Below, one piece after another: positions 16,092 through 23,957 of a stretch of DNA of 64,000 nucleotides. The stretch is from Magnetospirillum aberrantis SpK. GTDB lineage: Bacteria > Pseudomonadota > Alphaproteobacteria > Rhodospirillales > Magnetospirillaceae. Below the pieces are notes generated by a model that was not told the origin of the DNA, searched no databases, and was given only the letters and a program-made list of their open reading frames with translations. The stretch spans positions 186,001 to 250,000 of the forward strand of contig NZ_JAAIYP010000007.1 of the NCBI RefSeq assembly GCF_011022235.1, in the 5' to 3' direction. Both the position numbers and the translations under genes were made by a program. Every line of letters starts with the position of its first letter. The first letter of the stretch is position 1.

Positions 16092-17387
16092 ATGGACAGG
16101 ATCCGCATTGTCGGCGGGACGCCGCTCAAGGGCATCATCCCGATCGGCGGCGCCAAGAACGCCGCCCTGGCTCTGATGCCGGCCTGTCTGTTGACCGATG
16201 GCACGCTGACCTTGTCCAACCTGCCCCATTTGGTGGACATCACCACCATGGCCAACCTGTTGGCCCAGCACGGCGTGCTGATGGCCCTGAACGGCGACAG
16301 CAAGAACGGCGGCCATACCGGCCGGGTGCTGGAACTGACGGCCAACACCATCGGCAACACCACCGCGCCTTACGATCTGGTGCGGCGCATGCGCGCCTCG
16401 GTGCTGGTGCTGGGGCCGCTTCTGGCCCGCTGCGGCCAGGCCCGCGTGTCGCTGCCCGGCGGCTGCGCCATCGGCACCCGTCCGGTGGACCTGCACCTCA
16501 AGGCGCTGGAACAGATGGGCGCCAAGATCGAACTGGACGGCGGCTACATCAACGCCCACGTCGACGGCCGCCTGAAAGGGGCGCACATCATCTTCCCGCA
16601 GGTCACCGTCGGCGGCACCGAGAACCTGATGATGGCCGCCACCCTGGCCCAGGGCGAGACCGTGCTGGCCAACGCCGCGCGCGAGCCCGAGGTGGCGGAC
16701 CTGGCCCATTGCCTGGTGGCCATGGGTGCCAAGATCGAGGGCATCGGCACCGGCACCTTGCGCATCCAGGGTGCGGACAGCCTGCACGGCGCCGAATATT
16801 CGGTGGTGCCCGACCGCATCGAGACCGGCACCTACGCCGTGGCCGCCGCCATCACCCGCGGCGACGTGGAACTGGTCGGCACCCGCATGGATCTGATGGA
16901 GTCGGTGGTCAAGACCTTGCGCGAATGCGGCGTCACCGTCGAGGCCACCGAGCGCGGCATGCGCGTCGCCGCGCTTGACGGCATCAACGGCACCGACATC
17001 ATGACCGAGCCGTTCCCCGGTTTCCCCACCGACATGCAGGCCCAGCTGATGGCACTGATGACCACCGCGTCAGGCGCCAGCATGATCACCGAAACCATCT
17101 TCGAGAACCGCTACATGCATGTGCCCGAACTGATGCGCATGGGCGCACGCATCAACGTGCACGGGTCCAGCGCCATCGTGCGCGGCGTGCCCAAGCTGTC
17201 GGGCGCCCAAGTGATGGCCACCGACCTGCGCGCCTCGTCGTCGCTGATCCTGGCCGGGCTTGCCGCCGAGGGCGAGACAGTGGTCAACCGCGTCTACCAC
17301 CTGGACCGCGGCTACGAACGGGTCGAGGAAAAACTGGCCGCCTGTGGCGCCCACATCGAACGCATCAAGGGCGAGGCGGCGGAATAG
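16092..17387 (+). CDS. murA: UDP-N-acetylglucosamine 1-carboxyvinyltransferase MurA
   Basis: A 431-residue cytoplasmic enzyme that transfers enolpyruvate from PEP to UDP-GlcNAc, the first committed step of peptidoglycan synthesis. The N-terminal [19 protein letters not shown] (with K/N for substrate binding), the catalytic Cys near residue 125 in [19 protein letters not shown], and the C-terminal [18 protein letters not shown] are all visible. Length normal. The catalytic Cys implies fosfomycin sensitivity of this enzyme by family knowledge. Confidence 0.97.
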   Translation: MDRIRIVGGTPLKGIIPIGGAKNAALALMPACLLTDGTLTLSNLPHLVDITTMANLLAQHGVLMALNGDSKNGGHTGRVLELTANTIGNTTAPYDLVRRMRASVLVLGPLLARCGQARVSLPGGCAIGTRPVDLHLKALEQMGAKIELDGGYINAHVDGRLKGAHIIFPQVTVGGTENLMMAATLAQGETVLANAAREPEVADLAHCLVAMGAKIEGIGTGTLRIQGADSLHGAEYSVVPDRIETGTYAVAAAITRGDVELVGTRMDLMESVVKTLRECGVTVEATERGMRVAALDGINGTDIMTEPFPGFPTDMQAQLMALMTTASGASMITETIFENRYMHVPELMRMGARINVHGSSAIVRGVPKLSGAQVMATDLRASSSLILAGLAAEGETVVNRVYHLDRGYERVEEKLAACGAHIERIKGEAAE

Positions 17388-17398
17388 CCTTCCATTCG

Positions 17399-17426
17399 TT
17401 GACGTCTTGTTCATCCGCCGTTAAAG
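17399..17426 (+). promoter_or_regulatory. Candidate sigma-70 promoter for the BLUF gene
   Basis: TTGACG and TTAAAG are separated by 16 bases, 45 bases before the BLUF ATG. The -10 overlaps a 7-bp hairpin (CCGCCGT with ACGGCGG) that could also end murA transcription. Confidence 0.3.
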
Positions 17427-17470
17427 CACGGCGGGAAGGGCGTTTGCGGCGCCGTGCTAGGGTCGTGGCC

Positions 17471-17911
17471 ATGAAATGCATGGTCTACATCAGTCTGGAA
17501 AGCCGGCGGCTGACGCGGGCGGACATCCATGACATCCTCCACTCCTCGCGCCAGGGCAATCAGGCGCGCGGCATCACCGGCGTCCTGATGTTCTATGACG
17601 GCCTGTTCCTTCAGGTGCTCGAGGGCGAGGACGAGGTGGTCGACGACCTGATCAGCCAGTTGCGGGCCGATTCCCGCCATCAGGACATCCGCATCCTGCT
17701 GGACGAAACAATTACCCAACGCCATTTCCCCGACTGGTCCATGGCCTTGGTGGACATGGCGGACTTGCCCGCCGAAGACCGCTGGCTATATCGACACCTC
17801 GACCGCCCATTGCCGGAACTGGAATCGGCGCAACTGGCTGATCGTATCCGTCGCCTCGTGACCTCGTTTCAGGCTATGGTACGCGGCGCGCCGACCGCCC
17901 ACGCGAGTTAG
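17471..17911 (+). CDS. BLUF-domain blue-light sensor
   Basis: A 146-residue short BLUF protein: the flavin domain (residues 3-95) plus a C-terminal helical cap. The photocycle residues fit the canonical spacing: Y6 in MVYISL, N30 in SRQGNQARGITG, Q48 in FLQVLEG, W89 and M91 in FPDWSM (Tyr-Asn 24, Tyr-Gln 42 and Gln-Trp 41 apart, as in AppA). It binds FAD or FMN and should red-shift in blue light. There is no output domain, so it must act on a partner. The next gene, 33 bases downstream on the same strand, is a diguanylate cyclase, the obvious candidate. The start at MKCMVY is chosen; ATG at 17480 is possible. Confidence 0.92.
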   Translation: MKCMVYISLESRRLTRADIHDILHSSRQGNQARGITGVLMFYDGLFLQVLEGEDEVVDDLISQLRADSRHQDIRILLDETITQRHFPDWSMALVDMADLPAEDRWLYRHLDRPLPELESAQLADRIRRLVTSFQAMVRGAPTAHAS

Positions 17912-17944
17912 GCCGCACAGGTTCCATCGGGGGAATGACAGGGA

Positions 17945-18814
17945 ATGAAGGCCGAAGACGCTTTCGCCAGCCTGACCGGCTTCCAGCACGCGCTGGCCGG
18001 CCATGTGGAATGGCTTCAGAAATGGTATCAGGCGGTCCTGCACCGTTCGTCCGGCACGGTGCTGCCGCCGGCCGACGGCGAACATTGCGCGTTCTCGCTC
18101 TGGCACACCCAGGCCGCCGGCGGTCCGCTGGCCGAGTTCTCCGGGTTCGCCGCCCTGGGTGAGGAACACGCCGCCGTCCACGCCAAGGCCGAACAGATTT
18201 CCGCCCGCGCCGCCGCCGGTCAGACCATCACCACCTCGGATTACGAAACCCTGATGGGGTCGGTTCTGTCGTTCGGCAACGCCGCCCAAGCGCTGGAACG
18301 CGAGGTGTGGAAGGCGCTGGCCACCGTCGATCCGCTGACCGGACTGGCCAACCGCCAGACCATGCGCACCCAACTGACCGGCGAACGCGACCGCGCCATC
18401 CGTCAGCGCCTGCCCCTGAGCCTGGCTCTGACCGACATCGACCATTTCAAGAAGGTCAACGACACCTTCGGCCATGCCGAAGGAGACAGCGTCCTGCGGG
18501 CGGTGGCCGGTGTCCTGCGTGGCGCGGTCCGGCCCTATGACGTGGTCTACCGCTATGGCGGAGAGGAATTCCTGATCTGCCTGCCCGGCACCAACGCCGA
18601 GAACGGCGCCATCGTCCTGGACCGCATCCGCCAGGCGATCGAGGCGCTGCGCCTGACCTCGGAAAAGGGCGAACCGATCCCGGTCACCGCCACCTTCGGC
18701 CTGGCCGAGGTGGACGCCGACACCTCGGTCGACGACGCCATCGAACGCGCAGACAAGGCGCTTTACGACGGCAAACGAACAGGGCGCAACCGCGTGGTCA
18801 CCTACAGCGAATAG
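17945..18814 (+). CDS. CZB-GGDEF diguanylate cyclase (DgcZ-like)
   Basis: A 289-residue soluble protein. The N-terminal domain (about 10-115) carries a zinc-binding pattern with H20, C48, H75 and H79; the last three intervals equal those in E. coli DgcZ (Cys-His 27, His-His 4). The GGDEF domain (about 128-287) has DxLTGLANRQ, DIDHFKKVNDTFGH, GGEEF at 205-209 and an RPYD inhibitory site five residues before it, so cyclase activity and product inhibition are expected. It makes c-di-GMP from GTP, probably repressed by Zn2+. Placement 33 bases after a BLUF protein suggests light input as well. Confidence 0.88.
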   Translation: MKAEDAFASLTGFQHALAGHVEWLQKWYQAVLHRSSGTVLPPADGEHCAFSLWHTQAAGGPLAEFSGFAALGEEHAAVHAKAEQISARAAAGQTITTSDYETLMGSVLSFGNAAQALEREVWKALATVDPLTGLANRQTMRTQLTGERDRAIRQRLPLSLALTDIDHFKKVNDTFGHAEGDSVLRAVAGVLRGAVRPYDVVYRYGGEEFLICLPGTNAENGAIVLDRIRQAIEALRLTSEKGEPIPVTATFGLAEVDADTSVDDAIERADKALYDGKRTGRNRVVTYSE

Positions 18815-18918
18815 GCCGTTACACGACGTTACCCGAAAGTCGGCCGGACGACATCGTCCGGTTACCGGCGCGTGCTCTAATGATGGCAAGAGACAGGGAA
18901 GAGGAAGAGGAGGCCATC

Positions 18919-19233
18919 ATGAAACGCACTCGCCTCGTTACCGCAATCGCCGCGCTGTTCATGGTCGTGGGCTTCGCTGCCGCCGCCCAGGACGCCACCA
19001 CCCAGACCACGCCGCCCGTCTATGGACCCGGCTGGCGTCAGACCCAGATGATCCAGGCGCGCCAGAACGGCCAGTTGCCGCCGGCCATGATCGCCCCGCG
19101 CGGCCCCGGCATGGCCTATGGCCCCGGCTACGGCATGGGTCGCCGTGCCGCCACCAACGCCGACGGCACCCTCGACACCAGCCGCCTGCCCAGTTGGTGC
19201 CCGTATCGGACCGCCGCCCCGCAGACCAAATGA
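18919..19233 (+). CDS. Small secreted protein, unknown function
   Basis: A 104-residue protein with a clear signal peptide (MKRTRLVTAIAALFMVVGFAA, cleavage after AAA) and a mature part rich in Gly, Pro, Gln and Met (PGWRQTQMIQARQNGQLPP, GPGMAYGPGYGMG) containing a single Cys (SWCPYR). A GAGGAGG ribosome-binding site precedes the ATG. No family recognised. Monocistronic: it is followed by a strong terminator. Confidence 0.7.
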   Translation: MKRTRLVTAIAALFMVVGFAAAAQDATTQTTPPVYGPGWRQTQMIQARQNGQLPPAMIAPRGPGMAYGPGYGMGRRAATNADGTLDTSRLPSWCPYRTAAPQTK

Positions 19234-19244
19234 CATGCTTCGTC

Positions 19245-19278
19245 ACCGCCCCCGGCCCCAAGCCGGGGGCGGTCTTTT
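19245..19278 (+). terminator. Rho-independent terminator
   Basis: A perfect 12-bp stem ACCGCCCCCGGC/GCCGGGGGCGGT with a five-base loop, followed by CTTTTG. It ends the secreted-protein transcript. Confidence 0.85.
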
Positions 19279-19361
19279 GCGGACGACACGTCGGCGAACG
19301 CTGACGGCGGCTTTGCGGGGTGCTAGGATCGTGCGCTTTTTTGCAACCGCCGGAGTATGGG

Positions 19362-21119
19362 ATGTCGCCGCACCTGCGCAGCCTGTTTGCCGCCCTGGTC
19401 CTGTGTGCCGGCGCCGCCCTGCCGGCCACCGCCCAGCCGGAAACACGCGCCATCGAGGCTCGAACCAAGGACGAGTTGGTGATCGGCATCACCCAGTTCC
19501 CCGCCACCTTCCATCCCAACATCGAATCCATGCTGGCCAAGACCTATGTGCTGGACATGGCGACACGGCCGTTCACCGCTTTCGACCCGCATTGGAAGCT
19601 GGTGTGCATGTTGTGCGAGAAGCTGCCGACGCTGGAAAACGGACTGGCCACCCGCGAGGGCGAGCACGGCGTGGCCCTGACCTACACCATCCGTGCCGAC
19701 GCCAAATGGGCCGACGGCACCCCGGTCACCACCGAGGATGTGCTGTTCACCGTGGATGCGGGACGCCATCCGCTGTCAGGGGTGTCCAATTCCGAATTGT
19801 ACCGCCGCATCCTCAAGGTCGAGGTCCGGGACAAGAAGACGTTCGTCCTGCACATGGACCGCCTGACCTTCGACTACAACGCCATCAACGATTTACGGCT
19901 GGTGCCGGCACACATCGAACGCCCGCGTTTCGAGCTCCCGGCGGAATACCGCAACCGCACCGCCTACGACCAGGACACCACCAATCCCGGCCTTTACAAC
20001 GGCCCCTTCCGCATCGCCGAGGTGGTCCAGGGCAGCCATATCGTGCTGGAACGCAACCCCTATTGGGACGGCCAAGCGCCAGCGTTCAAACGCGTCGTGG
20101 TCAAGACCATCGAGAACACCGCCGCGCTGGAAGCCAATCTGCTGTCGGGCGGCGTCGACATGGTGGCCGGCGAACTGGGTTTGCCGCTCGATCAGTCCCT
20201 GGCCTTCGAAAAGCGCGTCGGCAAGGATTGGAACATCATCTTCAAGCCGGGGCTGGTGTACGAGCACATCGACCTCAACCTCGGTTCACCCATCCTGGCC
20301 GACAAGCGGGTGCGTCAGGCGCTGTTGTTCGCCATCGACCGCGAAGCCATCAACAGGCAATTGTTCGGCGGCCGCCAGCCGGTGGCCCGCACCTCGGTCA
20401 ATCCGCTGGACGGGGTGCACGCCGACGACGTGCCGACCTATCGTTTCGACCCCGCCCGCGCAGCCCAATTGCTGGACGAGGCCGGGTGGAAGATGTCCGG
20501 CAGCGTACGGCGCAACGCCGAAGGCGCACCACTGTCGCTGGAATTGAGCACCACCGCCGGCAGCCGCTCGCGCGAATTGGTCTCTCAGGTGCTTCAGGCA
20601 CAATGGCGCAAGGCGGGAATCGAGGTGCGTCTGCGGGTGGAGCCGCCCAGGGTGTTCTTCGGCGACACGGTGACCCGGCGCAAGTTCCCGCACATGGCGT
20701 TGTTCGCGTGGTATTCGGCCCCCGAAAGCGTGCCGCGCACCACCCTTCATTCCACCATGATTCCGTCGGAAGCCAACAACTGGTCGGGCCAGAACTATCC
20801 CGGCTACGTCAATCCGCGCATGGACCAGTTGATCGACGCCATCGAGGTCGAACTGGACCGCCCCAAGCGCGTCGCGCTGTGGCACGAACTGCAACAGCTT
20901 TATGCCGACGAATTGCCGGCGCTGCCGCTGTTCTTCCGCTCGGACGCCTTCATCCTGCCCAAGGCGCTCAAGGGCGTCACCCCCACCGGCCACCAGGACC
21001 CCAGCACGCTGTGGATCGAGACGTGGCGGTGGCAACCGGATTCCGATCCCGTCCCCGCGCCCACGGAAAAATCGCCCTCCAAGGAAAAGAAGGTTCCGGC
21101 GAAAAAGGGCAAGCCGTGA
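19362..21119 (+). CDS. Peptide-type ABC transporter substrate-binding protein
   Basis: A 585-residue SBP_bac_5 (DppA/OppA-type) periplasmic protein with signal peptide (LFAALVLCAGAALPATAQ). Visible family segments: KWADGTPVTTEDVLFT, GPFRIAEV...LERNPYWDG, VRQALLFAIDREAIN and a late LPALPLFFRSDAFI. The C-terminus is extended by a lysine-rich tail (EKSPSKEKKVPAKKGK). The start has GGAG seven bases upstream. The stop overlaps the permease GTG (GTGA). Probable ligands are oligopeptides, but nickel, glutathione or opines are also handled by this family. Confidence 0.88.
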   Translation: MSPHLRSLFAALVLCAGAALPATAQPETRAIEARTKDELVIGITQFPATFHPNIESMLAKTYVLDMATRPFTAFDPHWKLVCMLCEKLPTLENGLATREGEHGVALTYTIRADAKWADGTPVTTEDVLFTVDAGRHPLSGVSNSELYRRILKVEVRDKKTFVLHMDRLTFDYNAINDLRLVPAHIERPRFELPAEYRNRTAYDQDTTNPGLYNGPFRIAEVVQGSHIVLERNPYWDGQAPAFKRVVVKTIENTAALEANLLSGGVDMVAGELGLPLDQSLAFEKRVGKDWNIIFKPGLVYEHIDLNLGSPILADKRVRQALLFAIDREAINRQLFGGRQPVARTSVNPLDGVHADDVPTYRFDPARAAQLLDEAGWKMSGSVRRNAEGAPLSLELSTTAGSRSRELVSQVLQAQWRKAGIEVRLRVEPPRVFFGDTVTRRKFPHMALFAWYSAPESVPRTTLHSTMIPSEANNWSGQNYPGYVNPRMDQLIDAIEVELDRPKRVALWHELQQLYADELPALPLFFRSDAFILPKALKGVTPTGHQDPSTLWIETWRWQPDSDPVPAPTEKSPSKEKKVPAKKGKP

Positions 21120-22072
21120 TCCGGCACGTAACCTCGCGCGGGCTGCAATCCCTGGCCGTGCTGGCGGTGATGTCGTTCGTGGTCTATGGACTGATGGGAC
21201 TGATGCCGGGCGACCCCATCGACCTGATGATCGCTTCCGATCCCCACCTGTCGGCCACCGACGCGCTCAGGCTCAAGGCGCTGTACGGCCTGGACCGGCC
21301 GTGGACCGAACGCTATCTGGCGTGGCTTCTTCAGGTGCTTCAAGGGGAACTGGGCTATTCCCGTCTTTATGCCCGGCCGGTGCTGGACGCCTTGTTGCCG
21401 GCTTTGGGCAACACCGCGCTTTTGATGCTGACCGCCTTGGCGCTGGCGCTGACGGTGGCGGTGCCGGTGGGAATCGTTGCCTCGCTGCGGCCCGGTTCGG
21501 TGTTCGACCATGCGGTCAATCTGGTGGCTTTCGCCTCGGTGTCGCTGCCGACGTTCTGGCTGGGACTGATGCTGATCGTGGTGTTCGCGGTTTCCCTGGG
21601 CTGGTTGCCGGCATCGGGTATCGAGGACGTGGGCGGCGACGGCGGATTGGCCGAGCGGCTGCGCCACATGGCGCTGCCCGTCGCCACCCTGGCCCTGGCC
21701 GGCATGGGGCAGTACGTCCGCCACATGCGCGCCGCCATGATCGGCGAGGCCCACCACGATTATGTGCGCACCGCGCGGGCCAAGGGATGCAGCCCGGCCC
21801 GCATCGTGCTGCGCCACCAGTTCCGTAACGCCCTGATCCCGGTCACCACCATTCTGGCGCTGGAATTGGGGGGCCTGTTCTCGGGCGCGCTGATCACCGA
21901 AACGGTGTTCGCCTGGCCGGGCATGGGCCGGTTGATCTTCGAGGCGGTGATGGGCAACGACTTCAACCTGGCGCTGAGCGGATTGTTGCTGGCCACCGCC
22001 ATGACCTTGCTGGGATCGATCCTGGCCGACCTCGCCTATGCGGCGCTCGACCGCCGGGTCAGCTATCGATGA
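21116..22072 (+). CDS. Peptide-type ABC transporter permease (DppB-like)
   Basis: A 318-residue inner-membrane permease starting with GTG overlapping the binding-protein stop by 4 bases. It has the typical GLMPGDPIDLM first-loop motif, six membrane helices and the cytoplasmic EAA-like loop DYVRTARAKGCSPARIVLRH, then NALIPVTTILALELGGLFSG. The frame is open far upstream through the SBP gene, but homology begins at the GTG. It is the first of the two permeases of an importer. Confidence 0.9.
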   Translation: MIRHVTSRGLQSLAVLAVMSFVVYGLMGLMPGDPIDLMIASDPHLSATDALRLKALYGLDRPWTERYLAWLLQVLQGELGYSRLYARPVLDALLPALGNTALLMLTALALALTVAVPVGIVASLRPGSVFDHAVNLVAFASVSLPTFWLGLMLIVVFAVSLGWLPASGIEDVGGDGGLAERLRHMALPVATLALAGMGQYVRHMRAAMIGEAHHDYVRTARAKGCSPARIVLRHQFRNALIPVTTILALELGGLFSGALITETVFAWPGMGRLIFEAVMGNDFNLALSGLLLATAMTLLGSILADLAYAALDRRVSYR

Positions 22073-22959
22073 CCCCGGTCGCCGCACGCGCGCTCCGGCG
22101 GCTTCGCCACGACCGCCCCGCTTTGCTGGGGGTGGCGGTGCTGTTGGCGATGATCGGAGCGGCGGCCCTGGCGCCCTGGTTGTTCCAGGACCCCGAGGCC
22201 ATGGACCTGACCGCCCTGTTCGCGCCGCCTTCGGCCGAACATTGGCTGGGCACAGACGAACTGGGCCGCGACGTGCTGGCCCGCCTTGCCCATGGCGGCC
22301 GGGTGTCGCTGGCGGTGGCTGGGGCCACCGCGGTGCTGGCGGCGGTGTTCGGCACGGCGCTCGGGCTGTTGGCGGGGTATCACGGCGGCCGTCTGGATGC
22401 GTTGCTGATGCGCCTGACCGACGGCGTCATGGCGTTGCCGCTGTTGCCGCTGTTGATCGTGCTGGCGGCGGTGGACCCGGCCAAGCTGGGCATTCCGCCG
22501 GAAAGCATGGGCGACGAGGCCTTCGCCATCGGCCGCATCGTGGTCATCATCGCCGCCGTCGGCTGGACCACGGTGGCCCGTCTGGTGCGTGCCCAGACCC
22601 TGTCGGTCAAGGCCCGCGACTATGTCCGCGCCGCCACCGCCATCGGCGCCTCGCCCGGGCGGGTGATGCGCCGCCACATCCTGCCCAACGTCGCCTCGCC
22701 CATCGTGGTGGCGGTGACGCTTTCGGTGGGCAACATCGTGCTGGTCGAAAGCGCGCTCAGCTTCCTGGGGCTGGGCATCCGGCCGCCGCTGGCGTCGTGG
22801 GGAAACATGCTGACCGGGGCCATGACCGTGGTGTGGAGCGCCCCCGCCCAGGCACTATGGCCGGGACTGGCCATTTTCCTGACCGTGCTGTCGGCCAACA
22901 TGGTGGGCGACGGATTGCAACGGGCGCTGGACCCTCGGGCCGGCGACGCCGAGTTCTAA
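22069..22959 (+). CDS. Peptide-type ABC transporter permease (DppC-like)
   Basis: A 296-residue second permease, ATG overlapping the previous stop (ATGA). The N-terminal helix, LGTDELGRDVLARLAHGGRVSL and the EAA loop DYVRAATAIGASPGRVMRRH are typical of the OppC/DppC N-terminal and core domains. No ATP-binding subunit follows; the next gene is convergent and its stop overlaps this one by 3-4 bases. The importer must use ATPases encoded elsewhere. Confidence 0.9.
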   Translation: MTPVAARALRRLRHDRPALLGVAVLLAMIGAAALAPWLFQDPEAMDLTALFAPPSAEHWLGTDELGRDVLARLAHGGRVSLAVAGATAVLAAVFGTALGLLAGYHGGRLDALLMRLTDGVMALPLLPLLIVLAAVDPAKLGIPPESMGDEAFAIGRIVVIIAAVGWTTVARLVRAQTLSVKARDYVRAATAIGASPGRVMRRHILPNVASPIVVAVTLSVGNIVLVESALSFLGLGIRPPLASWGNMLTGAMTVVWSAPAQALWPGLAIFLTVLSANMVGDGLQRALDPRAGDAEF

Positions 22960-23177
22960 CCGTCTTCTCCCGGTTCCGGTTCGAAGCACAAGAGATCGCC
23001 CGGCTGGCAATCGAGCGCGGCACAGATCGCCGCCAGGGTCTCGAAACGCACGCCCTTGACCCGCCCTTGCTTCAACAGGGACAGGTTGGCCTCGGTGATG
23101 CCGATCGCTTCGGCCAAGTCCTTGGACTTGACCTTGCGGCGGGCCAACATGACGTCCAAGGTGACGACGATGGGCAT
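22956..23177 (-). CDS. YozG-like Cro/CI-type HTH regulator
   Basis: A 73-residue single-domain HTH protein (MPIVVTLDVMLARRKVKSKDLAEAIGITEANLS..., LKQGRVKGVRFETLAAICAALDCQPGDLL). This family is nearly always paired with a DUF2975 membrane protein, as here: its ATG lies 2 bases after that gene's stop. It probably autoregulates the pair. Confidence 0.85.
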   Translation of the reverse strand: MPIVVTLDVMLARRKVKSKDLAEAIGITEANLSLLKQGRVKGVRFETLAAICAALDCQPGDLLCFEPEPGEDG

Positions 23178-23179
23178 GA

Positions 23180-23752
23180 TCAGACGAATTCCGCGTTTTC
23201 GCGGGCCATGGCGACAGCCTTGGCCATCACCGCGGCAATGATCCATACCATGGCGGCGAAAAACAAGGTTCCCACCTGATCCGACCCGACGCCGATCGAG
23301 ATGAAGCGTTGCCCGGCCGGGTTTTGCCATGACAGCAAGGCGCTGAGCGGAGGCTGCAACACCATGCCGGCCGCACAGGACAAGGCCGACATTCCGGCGA
23401 AGCCGCGCAACCCGGTCACCACCGAACCGTCGAAGCACAGGCCGGCGGCGAAACTGTCGAAGCAACGGCGGACCCGAAGCAAGGCCACCATGGCAAGGGC
23501 CGTCGGCACCAGGGACAACACCGCCCCCACTCCCCGCTGCCAAGGTTCCAGGAGATCCGGCAGCGGCGACGCCCCCTTTTTGGGCACCATCGCGGCATAA
23601 AGTGAAGCCGGGTCGTCCAGCGCCCATTTCCCCACCACCAGGACCGGCAGGACGAAGACCGCCACAAGACAGCCCAACGACAGCAACCGGCTGGCGCGAG
23701 CCAGACGCGGGGACAAGGGGGATTGCATCCCAGGGACATTAATCACAGCCAT
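23180..23752 (-). CDS. DUF2975 membrane protein
   Basis: A 190-residue protein with four predicted membrane helices (about 27-47, 85-105, 122-147 and 165-185) matching the DUF2975 layout: a KWALDDP segment after the first helix and LRGFAGMSALSCA before the third. An AGAGG site supports the ATG. It is upstream of and coupled to the YozG-like HTH gene, a common two-gene module whose role is unknown; membrane-signal sensing with the HTH as output is inferred. Confidence 0.75.
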   Translation of the reverse strand: MAVINVPGMQSPLSPRLARASRLLSLGCLVAVFVLPVLVVGKWALDDPASLYAAMVPKKGASPLPDLLEPWQRGVGAVLSLVPTALAMVALLRVRRCFDSFAAGLCFDGSVVTGLRGFAGMSALSCAAGMVLQPPLSALLSWQNPAGQRFISIGVGSDQVGTLFFAAMVWIIAAVMAKAVAMARENAEFV

Positions 23753-23903
23753 GGCAACCTCTTGCGGCAACAACGTGAACGCAGCCAACCATGCCGGCGC
23801 ACCCAGAGATTTGCAATAATTTATTTCTGCGAAACAGAAATTTTTATCCCTCCTACAATCACATTCTGGGCAGCAAACGGCAGACTGGAAATTTGAACGC
23901 ACA

Positions 23904-23922
23904 AATGATACTGACTATCATT
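23904..23922. promoter_or_regulatory. Fur-box-like 19-bp palindrome
   Basis: AATGATA-CTGAC-TATCATT is a perfect 7+5+7 inverted repeat close to the classical Fur consensus (GATAATGATAATCATTATC). It lies 36 bases before the GGDEF-EAL ATG and 152 bases from the divergent DUF2975 ATG, in AT-rich DNA. It suggests iron-dependent repression of the GGDEF-EAL gene, possibly of both. Confidence 0.55.
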
Positions 23923-23957
23923 CGCATTTAAGGCGTGCCATTAGAAAGGCGGTAACC

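Noticed and set aside
19118-21115. Open frame continuous with the DppB-like permease, read as one 984-residue protein
   Set aside because: The upstream two thirds is Arg/Gly/His-rich shadow of the binding-protein gene; the permease begins at the GTG overlapping that gene's stop.
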